A stretch of 64,000 nucleotides of DNA from Cryptosporidium bovis (taxonomy: Eukaryota > Apicomplexa > Conoidasida > Eucoccidiorida > Cryptosporidiidae). The stretch is from NCBI GenBank assembly GCA_009768925.2, contig VHIT02000034.1, forward strand, positions 186,001 to 250,000. Direction: 5' to 3'. Under the pieces are notes generated by a model. The model ran no database searches, was not told the origin of the DNA, and was given only the letters and a program-made list of their open reading frames with translations. Of this stretch, positions 50,606-63,600 are shown piece after piece. The stretch's first letter is position 1; every line of letters begins with the position of its first letter. Position numbers and translations under genes: made by a program.

Positions 50606-53600
50606 ATGAGTGTTCAGGACAGTTTTTGTGAGTTTTCAAAAAATGATGGGAATAAAAACATTATTATTGACAACAACGTTTCCAGAATACTGCTTGAAAT
50701 AGACAGAAAGTGCATAAAACCAACAATTTGTTTTTTAAAGTCTATTCCATTAGGATTCGTTCCAATTGGAGTTTTGCCAAAAACTCCAATTTTAGAGAGC
50801 AACAGTAAGAATTTCAGTGAATATAGTAAAAATGAAGGAAGTGGAGGTGTAGATAGGAAAGGTAATAATAATTTTAACAATCATAGCAAAAATAATGCGG
50901 ACCTTGACAACAGTATCAATACAAACTACTTGTACTCAACTGTAACAACTGGCGAGGGTATAAAAAGACTTAGGGAAGGAAACCTTTTGTTAAACTCAGC
51001 TTTTACTAAAGGTTACTTAAACCAGGGAGGACCAAATGCTGTTAAGAATACATTTGAAGCGGAGAACCAGTTTTTTACGGAAGGAGGAATTTACTATTCA
51101 ATATTTAAGGGTTTGAATGACGGAAATGAATTGAATACAAATTATACACTGCTTCTCTCTTCACTTGGAATGAGTAGTTTTTTATGCAGAAGTAGCTCTT
51201 CAATATCAAATAACAACATAAGTACAAATAGAGAACATGACAGCACTAATGAATTCAAGGAAAGATCAGAAAAAAACGAGAGAATTACAGAAGAAACTCC
51301 TGTAACTGGGAATAAGATGGGATCTTTTGAGGGGTTTGAAAACGTTAAAGACAATAGTGACGACTTTAATGCCGTCATTTCTTCCGAACAAATACTTAAC
51401 ATTTGTAGATTGGGGGGAATAAACAATGAAAATATATGGACAGCATTATTTTGCAGCTTTTATGAGGATAAAGATGGTAATCAAAGAAAAAAGTACTCAA
51501 TGCCTCATTTTCTCTCTAATAAGATAATAATTGAATCTTATTCAAATGTAATACGTTTTTCGGAACCACAATGCAATTCGATTCAAATATATATATATTG
51601 CAGAGATATAATTAAGAATTATTGTTCGGAAGTAATAGGACCTAGGATACTTTTACACGCAAATTTATTTACAATATGGAACAACAGTATTAAGGATTTG
51701 ATTATAAACAAAGGTGGTAATAAGATTTTCTATGAATTATTTGGAAGTGAAAATTTATTAAGGCATGATGATAATGTATGTGATGAAAAACTTGGCGAGA
51801 TAAAATCTGGATATGCACATTTATATCAATTATACTCGAATTTGGTTAGTGGTAATCTGCCAAGTTTACTCTTTTTAAGAATATTTGAGGAAGAATTTGC
51901 GAAATTTAGTGTACTAGTTCATCTTTTCACGAGAATATTTGGATATTTGGATAGAAACAACTGCCATGTATTCTCATCTCCAAATTTAACAGCGACTTCA
52001 CTGCTTTACTTTTATAAGTACGTGTTTTTTCCATTTTCAGTATCATTTTCAGCAGCAATATTGAATATTATTACAATTGAAAGAGATTATTTTATGAAAA
52101 AGAGTTTAAGATCGCTTTTTACCTATAAAGTATATGATGAGAATGTATTTTCATCTTTGCAGAGACGGGGGGAACCTTGTTTGGGTTTCATAAGCGATTT
52201 AAGGGGGGCTTGTTCTAAATGCATGGTTGAAACCCACTTTTCAGTCAATTTTGACTCTTTATCGGACACAAAGATGGAGAAACTTACGGGAAGAAGTTAC
52301 AGATCTATTCTATACAACGTTGTAAACAATATAATATACGTAATGAATAGCAATACACATAATAATATATCTTTAAAGAGAACTAACACATTTGACTTTG
52401 ACTCGGATTCAGCTTTTGTTTATCCAGAAAAAAGAGTTGCAAATGCTGAAAGGGGCTTTTTAGGTAGAAACAAGAGTGAAGATTCTGGTGGGAGCATTGG
52501 ATGCAACGCTGCAGACAGAATTGATATTGGCACCACAGAAATATCTAACTCTAATTCAATAGACGCAGGACTTAACTTTGGAAAGTCTAAAAACAATTAT
52601 ACAGGAGAAAAAATAGTAGATGACTTTAATGATTGTGGAAGTAAAGTTGAAAAAATAATTACAAATTTGAACAAAATATCAAGGACAATAGACTCGAATA
52701 AAATAGGACTAGAAGAAAGTTCTGACTCAACATCTGGCCTTTTTTGGTTTATTTCAGAAGAAACAGATTTAAATATATACAAAACAACGGTTGAGGATCC
52801 CATATTAAAAAGCATTATATTTTACTATACAAGCAGGCTTGATGGAATTTTTGATGTATTAGACTTGAAACAATGCTGTATTTTGATAAACTGGATACTG
52901 GTTCACGAAGAAAGAAGATTAATTGGAATTTTTCCAAAAACTTCTTATTCAAAGTCCCTAAAGATACTGGAGGACATATTGTTTCAATTTTTTTCAAAAA
53001 AAATATTAAATTCAAACTCGAGATGCTTGAATAACTTTATATATATAGACGAGAAAAACAACTTAAATTTAAATAATAATGTTTTTGACAGTAATAATTT
53101 TGTAAAAGACAGTCTAAGTACATACATAAATAACGATAATTACTGTGCATTAAAGTTGTTTTACATACTTGTATTTAAAGATTCAGCCAAACAAAACTCG
53201 TTTAAGATACTAAATGATCTTTTAAATAGCGTTCAAAAGAATGCGTCAGTGTATGAAAAATTAAAGTTTCCTTTAAAAGAGATAAGTTTTGAATTATTGA
53301 AAAATAACCTAAATTTGGCAAATATATTTGGACTGGGTTGTTTAGTTAATGGGGAAAACAATAAGAAGGATAGTATTGTGGATTACTTTTCGGACAGACT
53401 ACCAAGTATGGTCTATTTTGTTTATGTTATATATGAATCAATACTAGAAGACGTATTAAAGGCAATGAAATTGGAGGTTTTCAACTTAAATTCTGGAATT
53501 AAGATCGATAATATGAGATTGTCAAACAGATTTAAGAGCATTCAGATAGTTCTTTCAATTTTAAATAAATACAGGAAATTTACAAAATATTCATTTTTGA

Positions 53601-56600
53601 ATGATAATACTATTTGTAAATTTATTTTTAAAGGTATATATGACGGACTTATTATATACTTGCAGAAAAATATTTCTAAAAACCACTTTTCGTGCTTATT
53701 CACCTTGTCATTTTGGATAAACTCTTTTATAGATAACAGAATTCTTCAGATATATTCGTTTATTTCTTTGTTTCAAGACAAGAATAACATTAATTTGCTA
53801 GACGAAAAACTTGAACTATATAGAAAACAACAACTTCATCTTTTCATTCCTTCTTTTCTCGGAAGCGATAACTCTTTTGCTCCTGGTACTTCTGAATTTG
53901 GAAAATATACGGGTACGTTTCAGAGTTTTAACTCGAAAGAGTATTTTTTGAAATTCAGGGCGTTCTCTTTAGATTGGATTGGCAAATTGTTCGATAAATA
54001 CGCCTCATTTATATGTGATTACTTTAATTCAGTTAAAAGCGATTCATTTGATCTTTTAAACTCTTTGGAAAGTTATATTGACATTACAGAACTTGAATTG
54101 TTTATGAATAACATTATTTCTGGAATAATATTACTTAAGATTCTTCCAAACAGCGAGATTGTAATTTCACACTATAAAGATCGTCTTTGCAAAAGGTTAT
54201 TGGCAATTAATTGTTTAGGAAACAACAGACTTTTGTATCCAGCAAGAAACTTAACCTCCATGCTTATTTGTATATCAATGGAATATTTCTTTTTAAGTTT
54301 TATGGATTCGAACACCGATTCTGTAAATTTAATTTTTGGAAGTGAATTTAATAGTGTTTTTTCATTAAGCAATTACAATGAAGAGGGAGACGAATTAGGA
54401 TCTGGTTTCAAAAGAGAGGCAAATTCCAGAAGTAGCAATGATAATAACAGTAGAAACAATGTTGATTTAAACTCCACCAATGAATGCAAGAATACATCAT
54501 TAAAAAGCCTTGATTATCTTCTTGATGATTGTGTAATTTCTCTTTTTTCAAATAGTTTGAGTACCGGTTGCTTTAATGCATTCATAACTTGTGATTTTAA
54601 TTGGAGGAACAATACAAAATTTGTTAATATGGATCTTAGCATCAATATAATGAAAAACACAAACGAATTTGAGTCGTCTAATTTAAAAGTCAATAGTGAA
54701 AATACAAGTATTAGCTCTTCCGAAACGCCATATTTGCATTCAAATCAATATTTTGATGTTGAATTCAAGAATTTGAGTGGAAACCAAGGTAAATCAAATA
54801 ATTTAGGCAGCAATTATAGTTTAGACTCTCGTCTAAATTATTCTAACATTAATTTACCTGAAAAAATTAAATTGGAGTTGGAGAATATTGAAAACAGCTA
54901 CAGTAAAATATATCCGCATAGAAAATTAACGTGGGTTTTAGATACCGGTTTTGTTATTTTAAGTTGCATAGGATTTAATGTTTACAATGATATCTCGCTT
55001 AAAGAAAAAAATGATCAATTTAAGAAGGTCGAAATTCTAACTTCCATAAGTACAGCTTTGGTGCTCATTTATATAGGCGAATCTAACGATGGGAAAATGA
55101 GATTGTTTGACTTAATTAAAGGGACAAAACTGCCTGTTTTAGATGTAATTAGGGTCTTATTGAGTTTTATCATTCCTGGACAAAATTTTTTGAGAATAGA
55201 AGGAATTCCTAGCTCACAAATTAATATGGACAAGATTAAAGACTGGAAAAGCTGGTTACATCCAAATAAAATAATAAGTCTTGGTGACATTGTCTTAAAT
55301 AATAATTGTTTATTCAAAAAGAGTAGTAGCTTGATATTTTGTCCAAAATTACTTCCCACTGAGTTTTTTATTAAATACAACGTTGATTTTGAAAGAAGCA
55401 GTATTATTAATAGGTGGATTATGTTTAATATCGAGTATTTTAAGAAATCAGTTCCTTTTTTTGAAGATAATAGCGAATCAAGAAAAAGCCAGAACCCAAC
55501 TGGATTTGTCATTAGAAACGACTATTTTCTTAAATACAGCGACTTGGTGGAAGGAATAAATTTTCCAACATTAAATTCAAAGGTATACAGGATTAACTAT
55601 CCTTGGAATATAGATATTTACCTAGACGACGACAAGTACGAGTACTTTAGTAATTGTTTTTCCGAAATTATTGGATCTGATGACATTTTTTATTCATTGT
55701 ACAATGTTCCACCTAGAGTTGAAAAAAATATCGAAAAAGTAACTTCAGATAGTGAATCGGTTGTTTCTGGAATTTATGTATACAAAGATAATCATAATAT
55801 TATTCTAGAAGAAGATAATGACAGGAAAAAAACTGAAATTTTATGCAATGACAAAAGGATCATATTTGGCAACATTAACAATGCTGGCCTTTTATATTCA
55901 TCTTGTTCATACTCAGGTCTGAAAGACTTAAACAAATGTTTTAGGAATCAGTTGGAAAATACAAATAGTGAGGTTTCAAAAGGTGACGTCAAATCCTTGC
56001 TTGAAAATAACGGATCTGGAAACGCAATAGACTCTGAAAGCACAAATAGTGCAAGTAATGGCAATAGCAGTAATGTAAACTATAACTTAAATGGGGAACA
56101 ATCTGTTAGTGATACAAGTTCAACCTTGGCGGTAACTGGAAAGGTTGTTTACCCTCTAGTTGAAAATGGGAGTAATAATAGAAAAAGAGCAAATGCAACT
56201 AGCAGTTCAGAGTCAGAATTTATATACAGTGAAAAATCGCAGATAACTCATAATTTGACACACTACTCATCATCATCTTCTTCTTCATCGTCATCTTTAT
56301 CATCATCGTTCTTGTCTTCATCATCCTTTGTTGAAGATGGTGAATTTTACTTATGCAGCAAAAGACACAAATTTAGTGGTTGCTTTACTGGAATAATTGA
56401 ACTTGTTTGCAAATTGGAGTCGATTATTGTAAGACTTTTAAAGAGAAACAAAAGCAATAAGTACAGTGAAATAATAAATCACATTCATTCAAATTGGAAT
56501 CCAAACATTTCTGATATTCCAACTACCGAATACATTGATAAAGCACTAATTAGACTTATTAAAAGAGAGTTTATCACGCTGAATTGTAACCACAAAAACA

Positions 56601-56707
56601 GAGAAGCGTGTTCTTGTGAGTCAAATTTGCAAAGAATACTCAACGATAACACCGAATTAAGTCAAAACTTTTTCGAGAAAGAGTCCACATTCAATTACGT
56701 GCCTTGA
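50606..56707 (+). CDS. Giant divergent cullin
   Basis: 2033 residues in one exon; ordinary cullins are 750-900. Cullins scaffold RING ubiquitin ligases. Seen in the cullin-homology region: SEIVISHYKDRLCKRLLA near residue 1189 (family F..yYk..LakRLL); IYPHRKLTWVLDTGFVIL near 1435 (family G.kLtW....g...l); ILTSISTALVLIYI plus LLSFIIPGQNFLRIEG near 1470-1540. The C-terminal winged helix near 1938-1990 reads SIIVRLLKRNKSNKYSEIIN and YIDKALIRLIKREFI (family IVRIMKxRK..h..L and ik..Ie.LI.rEyl). Lys1946 aligns with the NEDD8 acceptor. Asn/Ser-rich insertions separate all blocks, with a poly-Ser tract near 1890. The N-terminal 1100 residues presumably hold stretched cullin repeats (e.g. LDLKQCCILINWILVHEERR). 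CUL1/3/4 class and APC2 cannot be told apart by eye. Confidence 0.75.
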   Translation: MSVQDSFCEFSKNDGNKNIIIDNNVSRILLEIDRKCIKPTICFLKSIPLGFVPIGVLPKTPILESNSKNFSEYSKNEGSGGVDRKGNNNFNNHSKNNADLDNSINTNYLYSTVTTGEGIKRLREGNLLLNSAFTKGYLNQGGPNAVKNTFEAENQFFTEGGIYYSIFKGLNDGNELNTNYTLLLSSLGMSSFLCRSSSSISNNNISTNREHDSTNEFKERSEKNERITEETPVTGNKMGSFEGFENVKDNSDDFNAVISSEQILNICRLGGINNENIWTALFCSFYEDKDGNQRKKYSMPHFLSNKIIIESYSNVIRFSEPQCNSIQIYIYCRDIIKNYCSEVIGPRILLHANLFTIWNNSIKDLIINKGGNKIFYELFGSENLLRHDDNVCDEKLGEIKSGYAHLYQLYSNLVSGNLPSLLFLRIFEEEFAKFSVLVHLFTRIFGYLDRNNCHVFSSPNLTATSLLYFYKYVFFPFSVSFSAAILNIITIERDYFMKKSLRSLFTYKVYDENVFSSLQRRGEPCLGFISDLRGACSKCMVETHFSVNFDSLSDTKMEKLTGRSYRSILYNVVNNIIYVMNSNTHNNISLKRTNTFDFDSDSAFVYPEKRVANAERGFLGRNKSEDSGGSIGCNAADRIDIGTTEISNSNSIDAGLNFGKSKNNYTGEKIVDDFNDCGSKVEKIITNLNKISRTIDSNKIGLEESSDSTSGLFWFISEETDLNIYKTTVEDPILKSIIFYYTSRLDGIFDVLDLKQCCILINWILVHEERRLIGIFPKTSYSKSLKILEDILFQFFSKKILNSNSRCLNNFIYIDEKNNLNLNNNVFDSNNFVKDSLSTYINNDNYCALKLFYILVFKDSAKQNSFKILNDLLNSVQKNASVYEKLKFPLKEISFELLKNNLNLANIFGLGCLVNGENNKKDSIVDYFSDRLPSMVYFVYVIYESILEDVLKAMKLEVFNLNSGIKIDNMRLSNRFKSIQIVLSILNKYRKFTKYSFLNDNTICKFIFKGIYDGLIIYLQKNISKNHFSCLFTLSFWINSFIDNRILQIYSFISLFQDKNNINLLDEKLELYRKQQLHLFIPSFLGSDNSFAPGTSEFGKYTGTFQSFNSKEYFLKFRAFSLDWIGKLFDKYASFICDYFNSVKSDSFDLLNSLESYIDITELELFMNNIISGIILLKILPNSEIVISHYKDRLCKRLLAINCLGNNRLLYPARNLTSMLICISMEYFFLSFMDSNTDSVNLIFGSEFNSVFSLSNYNEEGDELGSGFKREANSRSSNDNNSRNNVDLNSTNECKNTSLKSLDYLLDDCVISLFSNSLSTGCFNAFITCDFNWRNNTKFVNMDLSINIMKNTNEFESSNLKVNSENTSISSSETPYLHSNQYFDVEFKNLSGNQGKSNNLGSNYSLDSRLNYSNINLPEKIKLELENIENSYSKIYPHRKLTWVLDTGFVILSCIGFNVYNDISLKEKNDQFKKVEILTSISTALVLIYIGESNDGKMRLFDLIKGTKLPVLDVIRVLLSFIIPGQNFLRIEGIPSSQINMDKIKDWKSWLHPNKIISLGDIVLNNNCLFKKSSSLIFCPKLLPTEFFIKYNVDFERSSIINRWIMFNIEYFKKSVPFFEDNSESRKSQNPTGFVIRNDYFLKYSDLVEGINFPTLNSKVYRINYPWNIDIYLDDDKYEYFSNCFSEIIGSDDIFYSLYNVPPRVEKNIEKVTSDSESVVSGIYVYKDNHNIILEEDNDRKKTEILCNDKRIIFGNINNAGLLYSSCSYSGLKDLNKCFRNQLENTNSEVSKGDVKSLLENNGSGNAIDSESTNSASNGNSSNVNYNLNGEQSVSDTSSTLAVTGKVVYPLVENGSNNRKRANATSSSESEFIYSEKSQITHNLTHYSSSSSSSSSSLSSSFLSSSSFVEDGEFYLCSKRHKFSGCFTGIIELVCKLESIIVRLLKRNKSNKYSEIINHIHSNWNPNISDIPTTEYIDKALIRLIKREFITLNCNHKNREACSCESNLQRILNDNTELSQNFFEKESTFNYVP

Positions 56708-57608
56708 TTGATAATATATCTAAGTTATCTCAAACTACTGTTAATTTAGCCTTTAGATGTTAACTTTATCTTTTCTCATGAATTCTTAACACTTGTTATT
56801 GTTTAAATGAGCAAAAAAACCAAATTTTCTTTTTTAGACAAAGGTGATAACAAAAACATGTTATTAACACCTATTTATTTTGATCACTCTCAAATAAACT
56901 AGTTATCTCGTATTTTATTTGAAAAATAAAGGAACAATTCACGAATTTATGCTAAAATATACAATAAACAGCTATTTGGTTCTAATGTATGCATGTAATT
57001 TATTTTGCATGCAAACAAAATTATTTTTGCAAGGCTGTATTTAATGACTACCCACACGAAAATACAAAATAGTATAAATAAATTGAAACAATATATTTAT
57101 TTGGTATTTTGTCCATAATAACTCAAAGTAGAATTACTTTGGAAACGCTTTACTCGAGTAATATTTGTCATCGTGTTTTTTAATTAACAAATAAATTGAG
57201 CAAATTGGGTACATAAATAGGAGTTTTAATAATGATTAGTGATATTTGGAGAAATAATAAATAATCTAATAGTGAATTTAAGCAGGCACAATTCTAATTT
57301 TAAAGTAGAGATTTCTTTTGCCGGTGGGTTGGAAAATAGCACGATCTTGATGAGGGGAGATTGAGGGGATTTTAACGGTTTTAATTTGACGTTAATAAGG
57401 ATTAATAATAAAATCAAATAATTTGAAGGATTATGAAACAGATAGTGTAGTTGTTAATAATCCCAATATTACAGAAACTTAAAAGTTATTTGAGGTTCAG
57501 TTTTAAATTAGTGATAAAGTGAGATAAAGGTATAATTAATTTTGAATAAAAAAAGGTATTTAGAGATATGTCATAATAAAATTAGAATTATAGTATAATT
57601 TGTAATAA
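56708..57608. other. Intergenic region between cullin and VPS13 genes
   Basis: 901 bp, AT-rich, same-strand genes on both sides. No ORF on either strand looks coding, and I see no tRNA, snoRNA box pair or GGCGCC element. Confidence 0.6.
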
Positions 57609-60600
57609 ATGCTAGAAACTATAATTCAGAGATTACTTGGAAGGTATTTAGAGCCATATGTGTACAATTTAAGTCGCGAAAATTTGAGGTTGGGTGTTTT
57701 GTCTGGAAACTTGGTTTTGGAGAACCTGAAATTAAAAGAAAATTTGGGTGATATTTTAAATTTACCACTAACAATAGATTCTGGAAAAATAGGTCATGTT
57801 TCAATAACAATACCTTGGACATCACTGGGTTACAAACCCTTGGTGATAAAGCTAAAAGGAATACATATAGTTGCGAAACCAAAGGATTATGGAGATTTGG
57901 ATGAGAAAACATTGAGAAAGGAATTAAGAGAGTCAAAAGAAAAGTTAATTGAATATAGAGAAAAATGTCTGAATGAACGTTTTATAAACGGTGAATTGAT
58001 AAATGCAAATGACAATTCTGTTAGTTCAAATTTTAATAATTCTTCAGAAAAAAATAGCGAATCGAATACAAACAATAAACAGGATGAAAATGGCTCAGCA
58101 AATGGGACAAATTTACTTTGGAGAATTATTAAAAAGATAGTTGCAAATGTTCAGATTGAGATTCAGGATATTCACATATGCATGATTGGTTTCCAATCAA
58201 ATGTTAAAAATGGTAACTTAAATTTAAAAAATTCGAATAGCGATATTATCCTTGGGATAATGATAAAGTCTGGCTTTGTCGTAACAACAGATTCTTCTGG
58301 AAACAAAAATTTCGACATTTCAAGTTTAGAAACAAAGTCAGAAGATCCAAATGCTTTATTTAAAACAGTTGAAATAAACGATGTAGGGTTATACATCGGT
58401 CAATATTTTCCTAATTCATTAAATTTGATGAATAATAAACCGAAAAAAGATGATAATTCTCCAATAGAATTTAATTTAGTCAATGTGAACAGTGTAAGAG
58501 ATATATTGTATGAAGACAATAACAATAAAGAGACAAATAATGTATTTGACAATAAGACATCAGATATACTTGAGTCAAAATATTTGATTGTTTATGATGA
58601 GATTAACACAAAAATGAGTTTAGGAGCCTGGAGATTAGAATTTATATTAAAACCACTCACATTTAAATTGAACGTATCTCACTCTCAAACCAATAACGAA
58701 TTAAAAGGAATATTGCAAGTTCATAGTGTAACTGAGCATACAATAATAATTAGAAGAAGCCATTTAAGACCCATAATTTTTTCATTGCAAAGTTTAAATA
58801 TAAGACAGGAGAAATATAGAGAGATACTTTTAAAAGATTCTCATCTTGTTATGTTGGATCCCATATCTTTAAGGACAACAACTCAAGATGAATACATTTC
58901 TTTATATTCTAGAAAACTTAAATTGGAAGCAATAAAATTGTATAATAGTGATGGAAATGAGAACAATTTCTTTGGAATAATAATAAATCCTTTATCTCAA
59001 GAAGAGTTAACAAGACTTCAAATTTTAGATGATGTTATTTGTGTCAGAAATATAGCAAAATGGCGATGTAAAGCTAGGGAAATAATTAATAGAATAATAA
59101 TTGAGGCTTCTTCAAGAAAAAAACTCAGAAATTTATCATCAGATACAAAATCACTTCAAATGGAAAAAGGTAATTTGATTGTAAATAACGAGATGGTTAA
59201 GAATTTAGGGATAAATACAAATGGCAATAATAATGTTTCATGGACAACATGGGCAGTAAATAAGATTACTGGTAGAAATAATAATTCGACGAACAGAACA
59301 CTAAATAATAGCCTCGATGCATCCTCTCCAAGTTATTTAATGCAACAAAGGGGAATTACATCAAATAATGATTTTACTGTTTCATCAAATAATGCTTTAA
59401 TAACTGAAGAAGAGATGGACGTAATAATGACAGCGGTTACCAATGAAAAATATTTTGAAAAAATTGAAACACCTACAAAGTTTTCTATTACATTTGGTTT
59501 GGCTTATTTTGGTATGACTATTTTTGATGATGTTTCGAAACCAATTATACACAAGGAAAGTAATAGTGATATGATTAATAAAATAGACGTGAATGATATT
59601 AATATGTGCAGAAATATTACAGTAAAATTTATTGAATCGATTCCTAATCCAACGATTGATTCTACATTTTTGACTTTGAAACTACATGAATTATACATTC
59701 AGTTTAATATTCATTCGGTTATAGATAGAAACGATAAAGACAGCAATGAATGGAATTTTTCAACTTACGTTGGAAATTTAGCATTGAATCACTATGACAA
59801 AAAGGTTTTATTTTTTGATAAAAAGAATAATGACATTGATAATGTTTCAAGTAATAGCGAATATATTGACAATAATAGTAAACTTGGTTCAAATAAGGAT
59901 TTAGAGAAAAATCGTTCAATGTACTATTTAGGCTCATTAATTAGATCTTTTTCTGATTCTTTCGGATTTGATAATTCAAAAAACATTAAAAATAATAATG
60001 CTAATTTATTAAATGTGACTGATTACTATTTAAATAATTCATCAATATTTTTACATTTGTCACACAATGTGAACAATGATGGAAATTCACTTAAGTTGAT
60101 GTTAAAAGTTAGTCCAATTGAAATATTTATCACTCCACATTTTGTTTTGGATTTATATTCATTACTATATCTTTACAATTCAATAATACTTATTTCAAAT
60201 AATGTTTCTAAAAAGGATAATGGTACTACTACTACTACTACTAATAATAACAATAATAATGGTAATAATAATAATGTAATATATAAAACCAAGAACTTTG
60301 GTGGAGCAAATGATCATAACAACTATTTAATTGACGATAAAAACGAGTTTGTGGAAAACTTAATTGAAAAAGGGAATAGTGTTAAATACTTGTCACAAAA
60401 TAATTCGTTTCCAGATTTTTTGTATTTTGATATTGAGATATTGTCACCCGTAATTCACATTTTGTGTAGTAATTATGAGGACCAAGACAACTCTTTATCC
60501 TCTATTCAATTTATATTGGGAAACTGTCACATAAAAACAAAGTCATTATGTGAGTTTGATGAATTGGACTTTAATATTGAATTGTCTAATACACAAGTTA

Positions 60601-63600
60601 AATATTTAACATATATAAAAACAAACAATATTAAAAATGGTGTTTTGAATGGTGATAATTGCAATGATTCGATAATCGGAGGATTGGAATTGGATAAAGA
60701 ATTTACTATTTTGCATCCTATACCAGTGTTAATTAATACGAATATACACAATCAAAGGAAGGAAGAAATTGGAAGTGAAAAAGATAATTTGTATATATAT
60801 ATAATGTGTAATTTACAACAGTTTATATTAACAGTGAATAACGAAACAGTAAAGTATATACTTCACATTCCTTTATCATTTTACAATGTTTTGTCTTTCC
60901 CAAATATTTTAGGATATTATTATCTACCACCTGATACACTTAAATTGGTAGACGCTGCTAGAAACACAGAAAGTGATTCAAATTTATTAAGAGGTAACGT
61001 TGATACTAGACACAATTTGAATAAAGACGGAAACTCCAAGAATGGTAAACTTGAATTTTATAATGAACAAAATATTTCTAATGAATATTTAGGAAGCGGA
61101 AAAAAGATAGCGAGTGATGTATTAATACTTATGAATAAAACATTGAAAATTGATTGCTATACGAAAACAGATATATTAAGTTTTAGAATACTTTCAGATA
61201 GTGGTAATATTGATATTTTGCAAGGATCAATAAAGAGCATATCTAGTTGTTTTTCATATGATTCAGTTGATTCAGTTTATAGGGGCAAAGTTAATTTGAA
61301 TAGAGCTTTATTAACTTCTTCATATACAAAAAAACCACTATTACTGGTCGTTACTGATAGTGACCCTTTAATAGATAATTTATCAGTTTCAAATGGCAAT
61401 AACCGTAATAATGAAAAGAAAAGACTTCAGTTTAATGAGATATCAGATATTGATAGAAATAATGTTACTAATTCATGTGGATTAATTTCTAAGGAAAATA
61501 ATATCCAAGAAAATTCCTTTGAAAGTGATAATTTATTTGAAGATGCAATTGAGGAATATGATAGTACACTGGAAATATTTTTTGAATATAATAATAAACA
61601 GAAGGCGTATGATGAAGAAAATCTACGTAGTGATGAAGAATGCGATACCGTCTTAAATATTTCATTAATTTCGTCACCAATTGAACTATATTGGGATAAA
61701 CCAACGATATTAAGTTTAATAGGTTGTATTAAATCTTATCAAGAAGGAGTATATAGAATTTTGGTTTTACACATGGAAACATTGGGCAGGATATATTTAT
61801 TAAATAAGTTTTACAATCAAAAAATAGAGTGTAATTTAATTGACAATAGCGAGATTACATCAATTTATGGTAATTCGTACAAGATAACGAGCATGGACGA
61901 TTTTTTGAATATACAATCATTGATATTGATGCGTAGTTATTTACTAAATATCAAGGATAATAATAAAGTGGAATGTTTAAATATTAATAAAGACAACTAT
62001 AATTCAATATGGATGAATGAATTAAAACATATTGTTTATCATCTTGGAAAAATTGAAAAAAACAACAACAATTGGATATATAGTATAATACTAATGCCAC
62101 CAAGATTCAATTATTTACATATTCAAAATGTATATTTGTTTTTAAATAATATAAATAATGTGATTGAGTATAGCAGCCAAACTAATGACATAAATTCAGA
62201 GATGGATGGAAAAAATGCAGACTATTACTTAGATTATAACTTTAAAATTTATTCTAATATCCGTCAGATTCAGGATGAAATTAAAGGTAGTTGTAAAAGA
62301 GAAAGGATGTATTCAAACGAGAGTTTAAAAAGCAATTCTGGTGAGAATAATAACAATAGTGATAATGTTGGATCTTTTAACAATGAAGCAAGTTGTTTTG
62401 GTGTTAACAATATAAGGGATTATTATCAAAAATATATGTTCTCTGGTCTTTTTGATAGTGGTATTAATGAAGAAGAAGTGGTATTTGATAATGAAAATGT
62501 TGGTTTACCTGATTTTTCTTTTTCGGTTGGAAACAGAATTAACAAAATCTATAATAATAAACCAAAAATTAAATTTACATATATAATTAAAGGAGGGTCT
62601 TTGACGTTTATAAAAGATGAAAAAGTGTATGTAACAATAGGAATAAGCAATATTTGTATTTGTTTTGATTTGTACAATACGGGGGATAAAAAGATAAAGT
62701 TTTCTGTAAATAATTGTTCATTTATAATAAATAACAAATGTATTTTATCTAGATACAATAAAAGCGATAAACCTTTGTTATTAATGCACATGAATGTTTA
62801 TAAATCATTAAGTAATTCAGAAAGGATATTATTCGGTAATGAGTTAAATATTGCACTGAAGTGTTACATGGATTCATTGTGCTATATAATATATTACAAG
62901 GACGTATTAGAATTTATTGACTATATTAATGATGGAATTCTTGATACATTAATAAGCAAATCATATAAAGCAGCCAAAGATATTACTTCCAAAAAAGTTC
63001 TTCTTTATTATTTTAACATAAACAATTCTGTGATAAAGCTGCCGGAGGATCACGAAATCGTACCGGAAAATGATTATACAAATCCGAAGGATGTATTTGA
63101 CGAAGCTGTTCAACATTATAAAGATACATTGCACGACTTATTGCAAGAAATGTATTTTGATTCAGTAGAAAGTTTTAACCATTTTAATAATTTTTCTGAA
63201 GATAGAATTAATGTTAACGAAAATGGCGATACAAGAAGAATTCAACTTGAAAGAATGCCTAGTGATGATTTAAGAATACCGAACTACTTACTGGAGAGAA
63301 TAAGCAATAGAGAGTCGCTGATATTATTAGAAAAATCCATATCAGATTACCCAAGATTTAAAAATATTCTCTACGATATAAATTTATTTGAGAAAACCCA
63401 ATCCTATTGTGAAATTAGTACAAAGAATATTAAAATATTTAATAAGATGATAAATAACACTAGTTTGATAAAGAGATTTTATAGTTCAAGACTAAATAAT
63501 GAATCGTCCAATATTGAAATTTCTGAAATTAATGTATGGATTACAAGAGTGAAAATTACTGATGGCACTGTTGACATTGTGGAATGCAAAGAAAATAATG

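Noticed and set aside
57226-57417. 63-residue minus-strand ORF before VPS13
   Set aside because: Composition (Ile/Leu/Lys runs) and lack of any motif suggest chance in AT-rich DNA.
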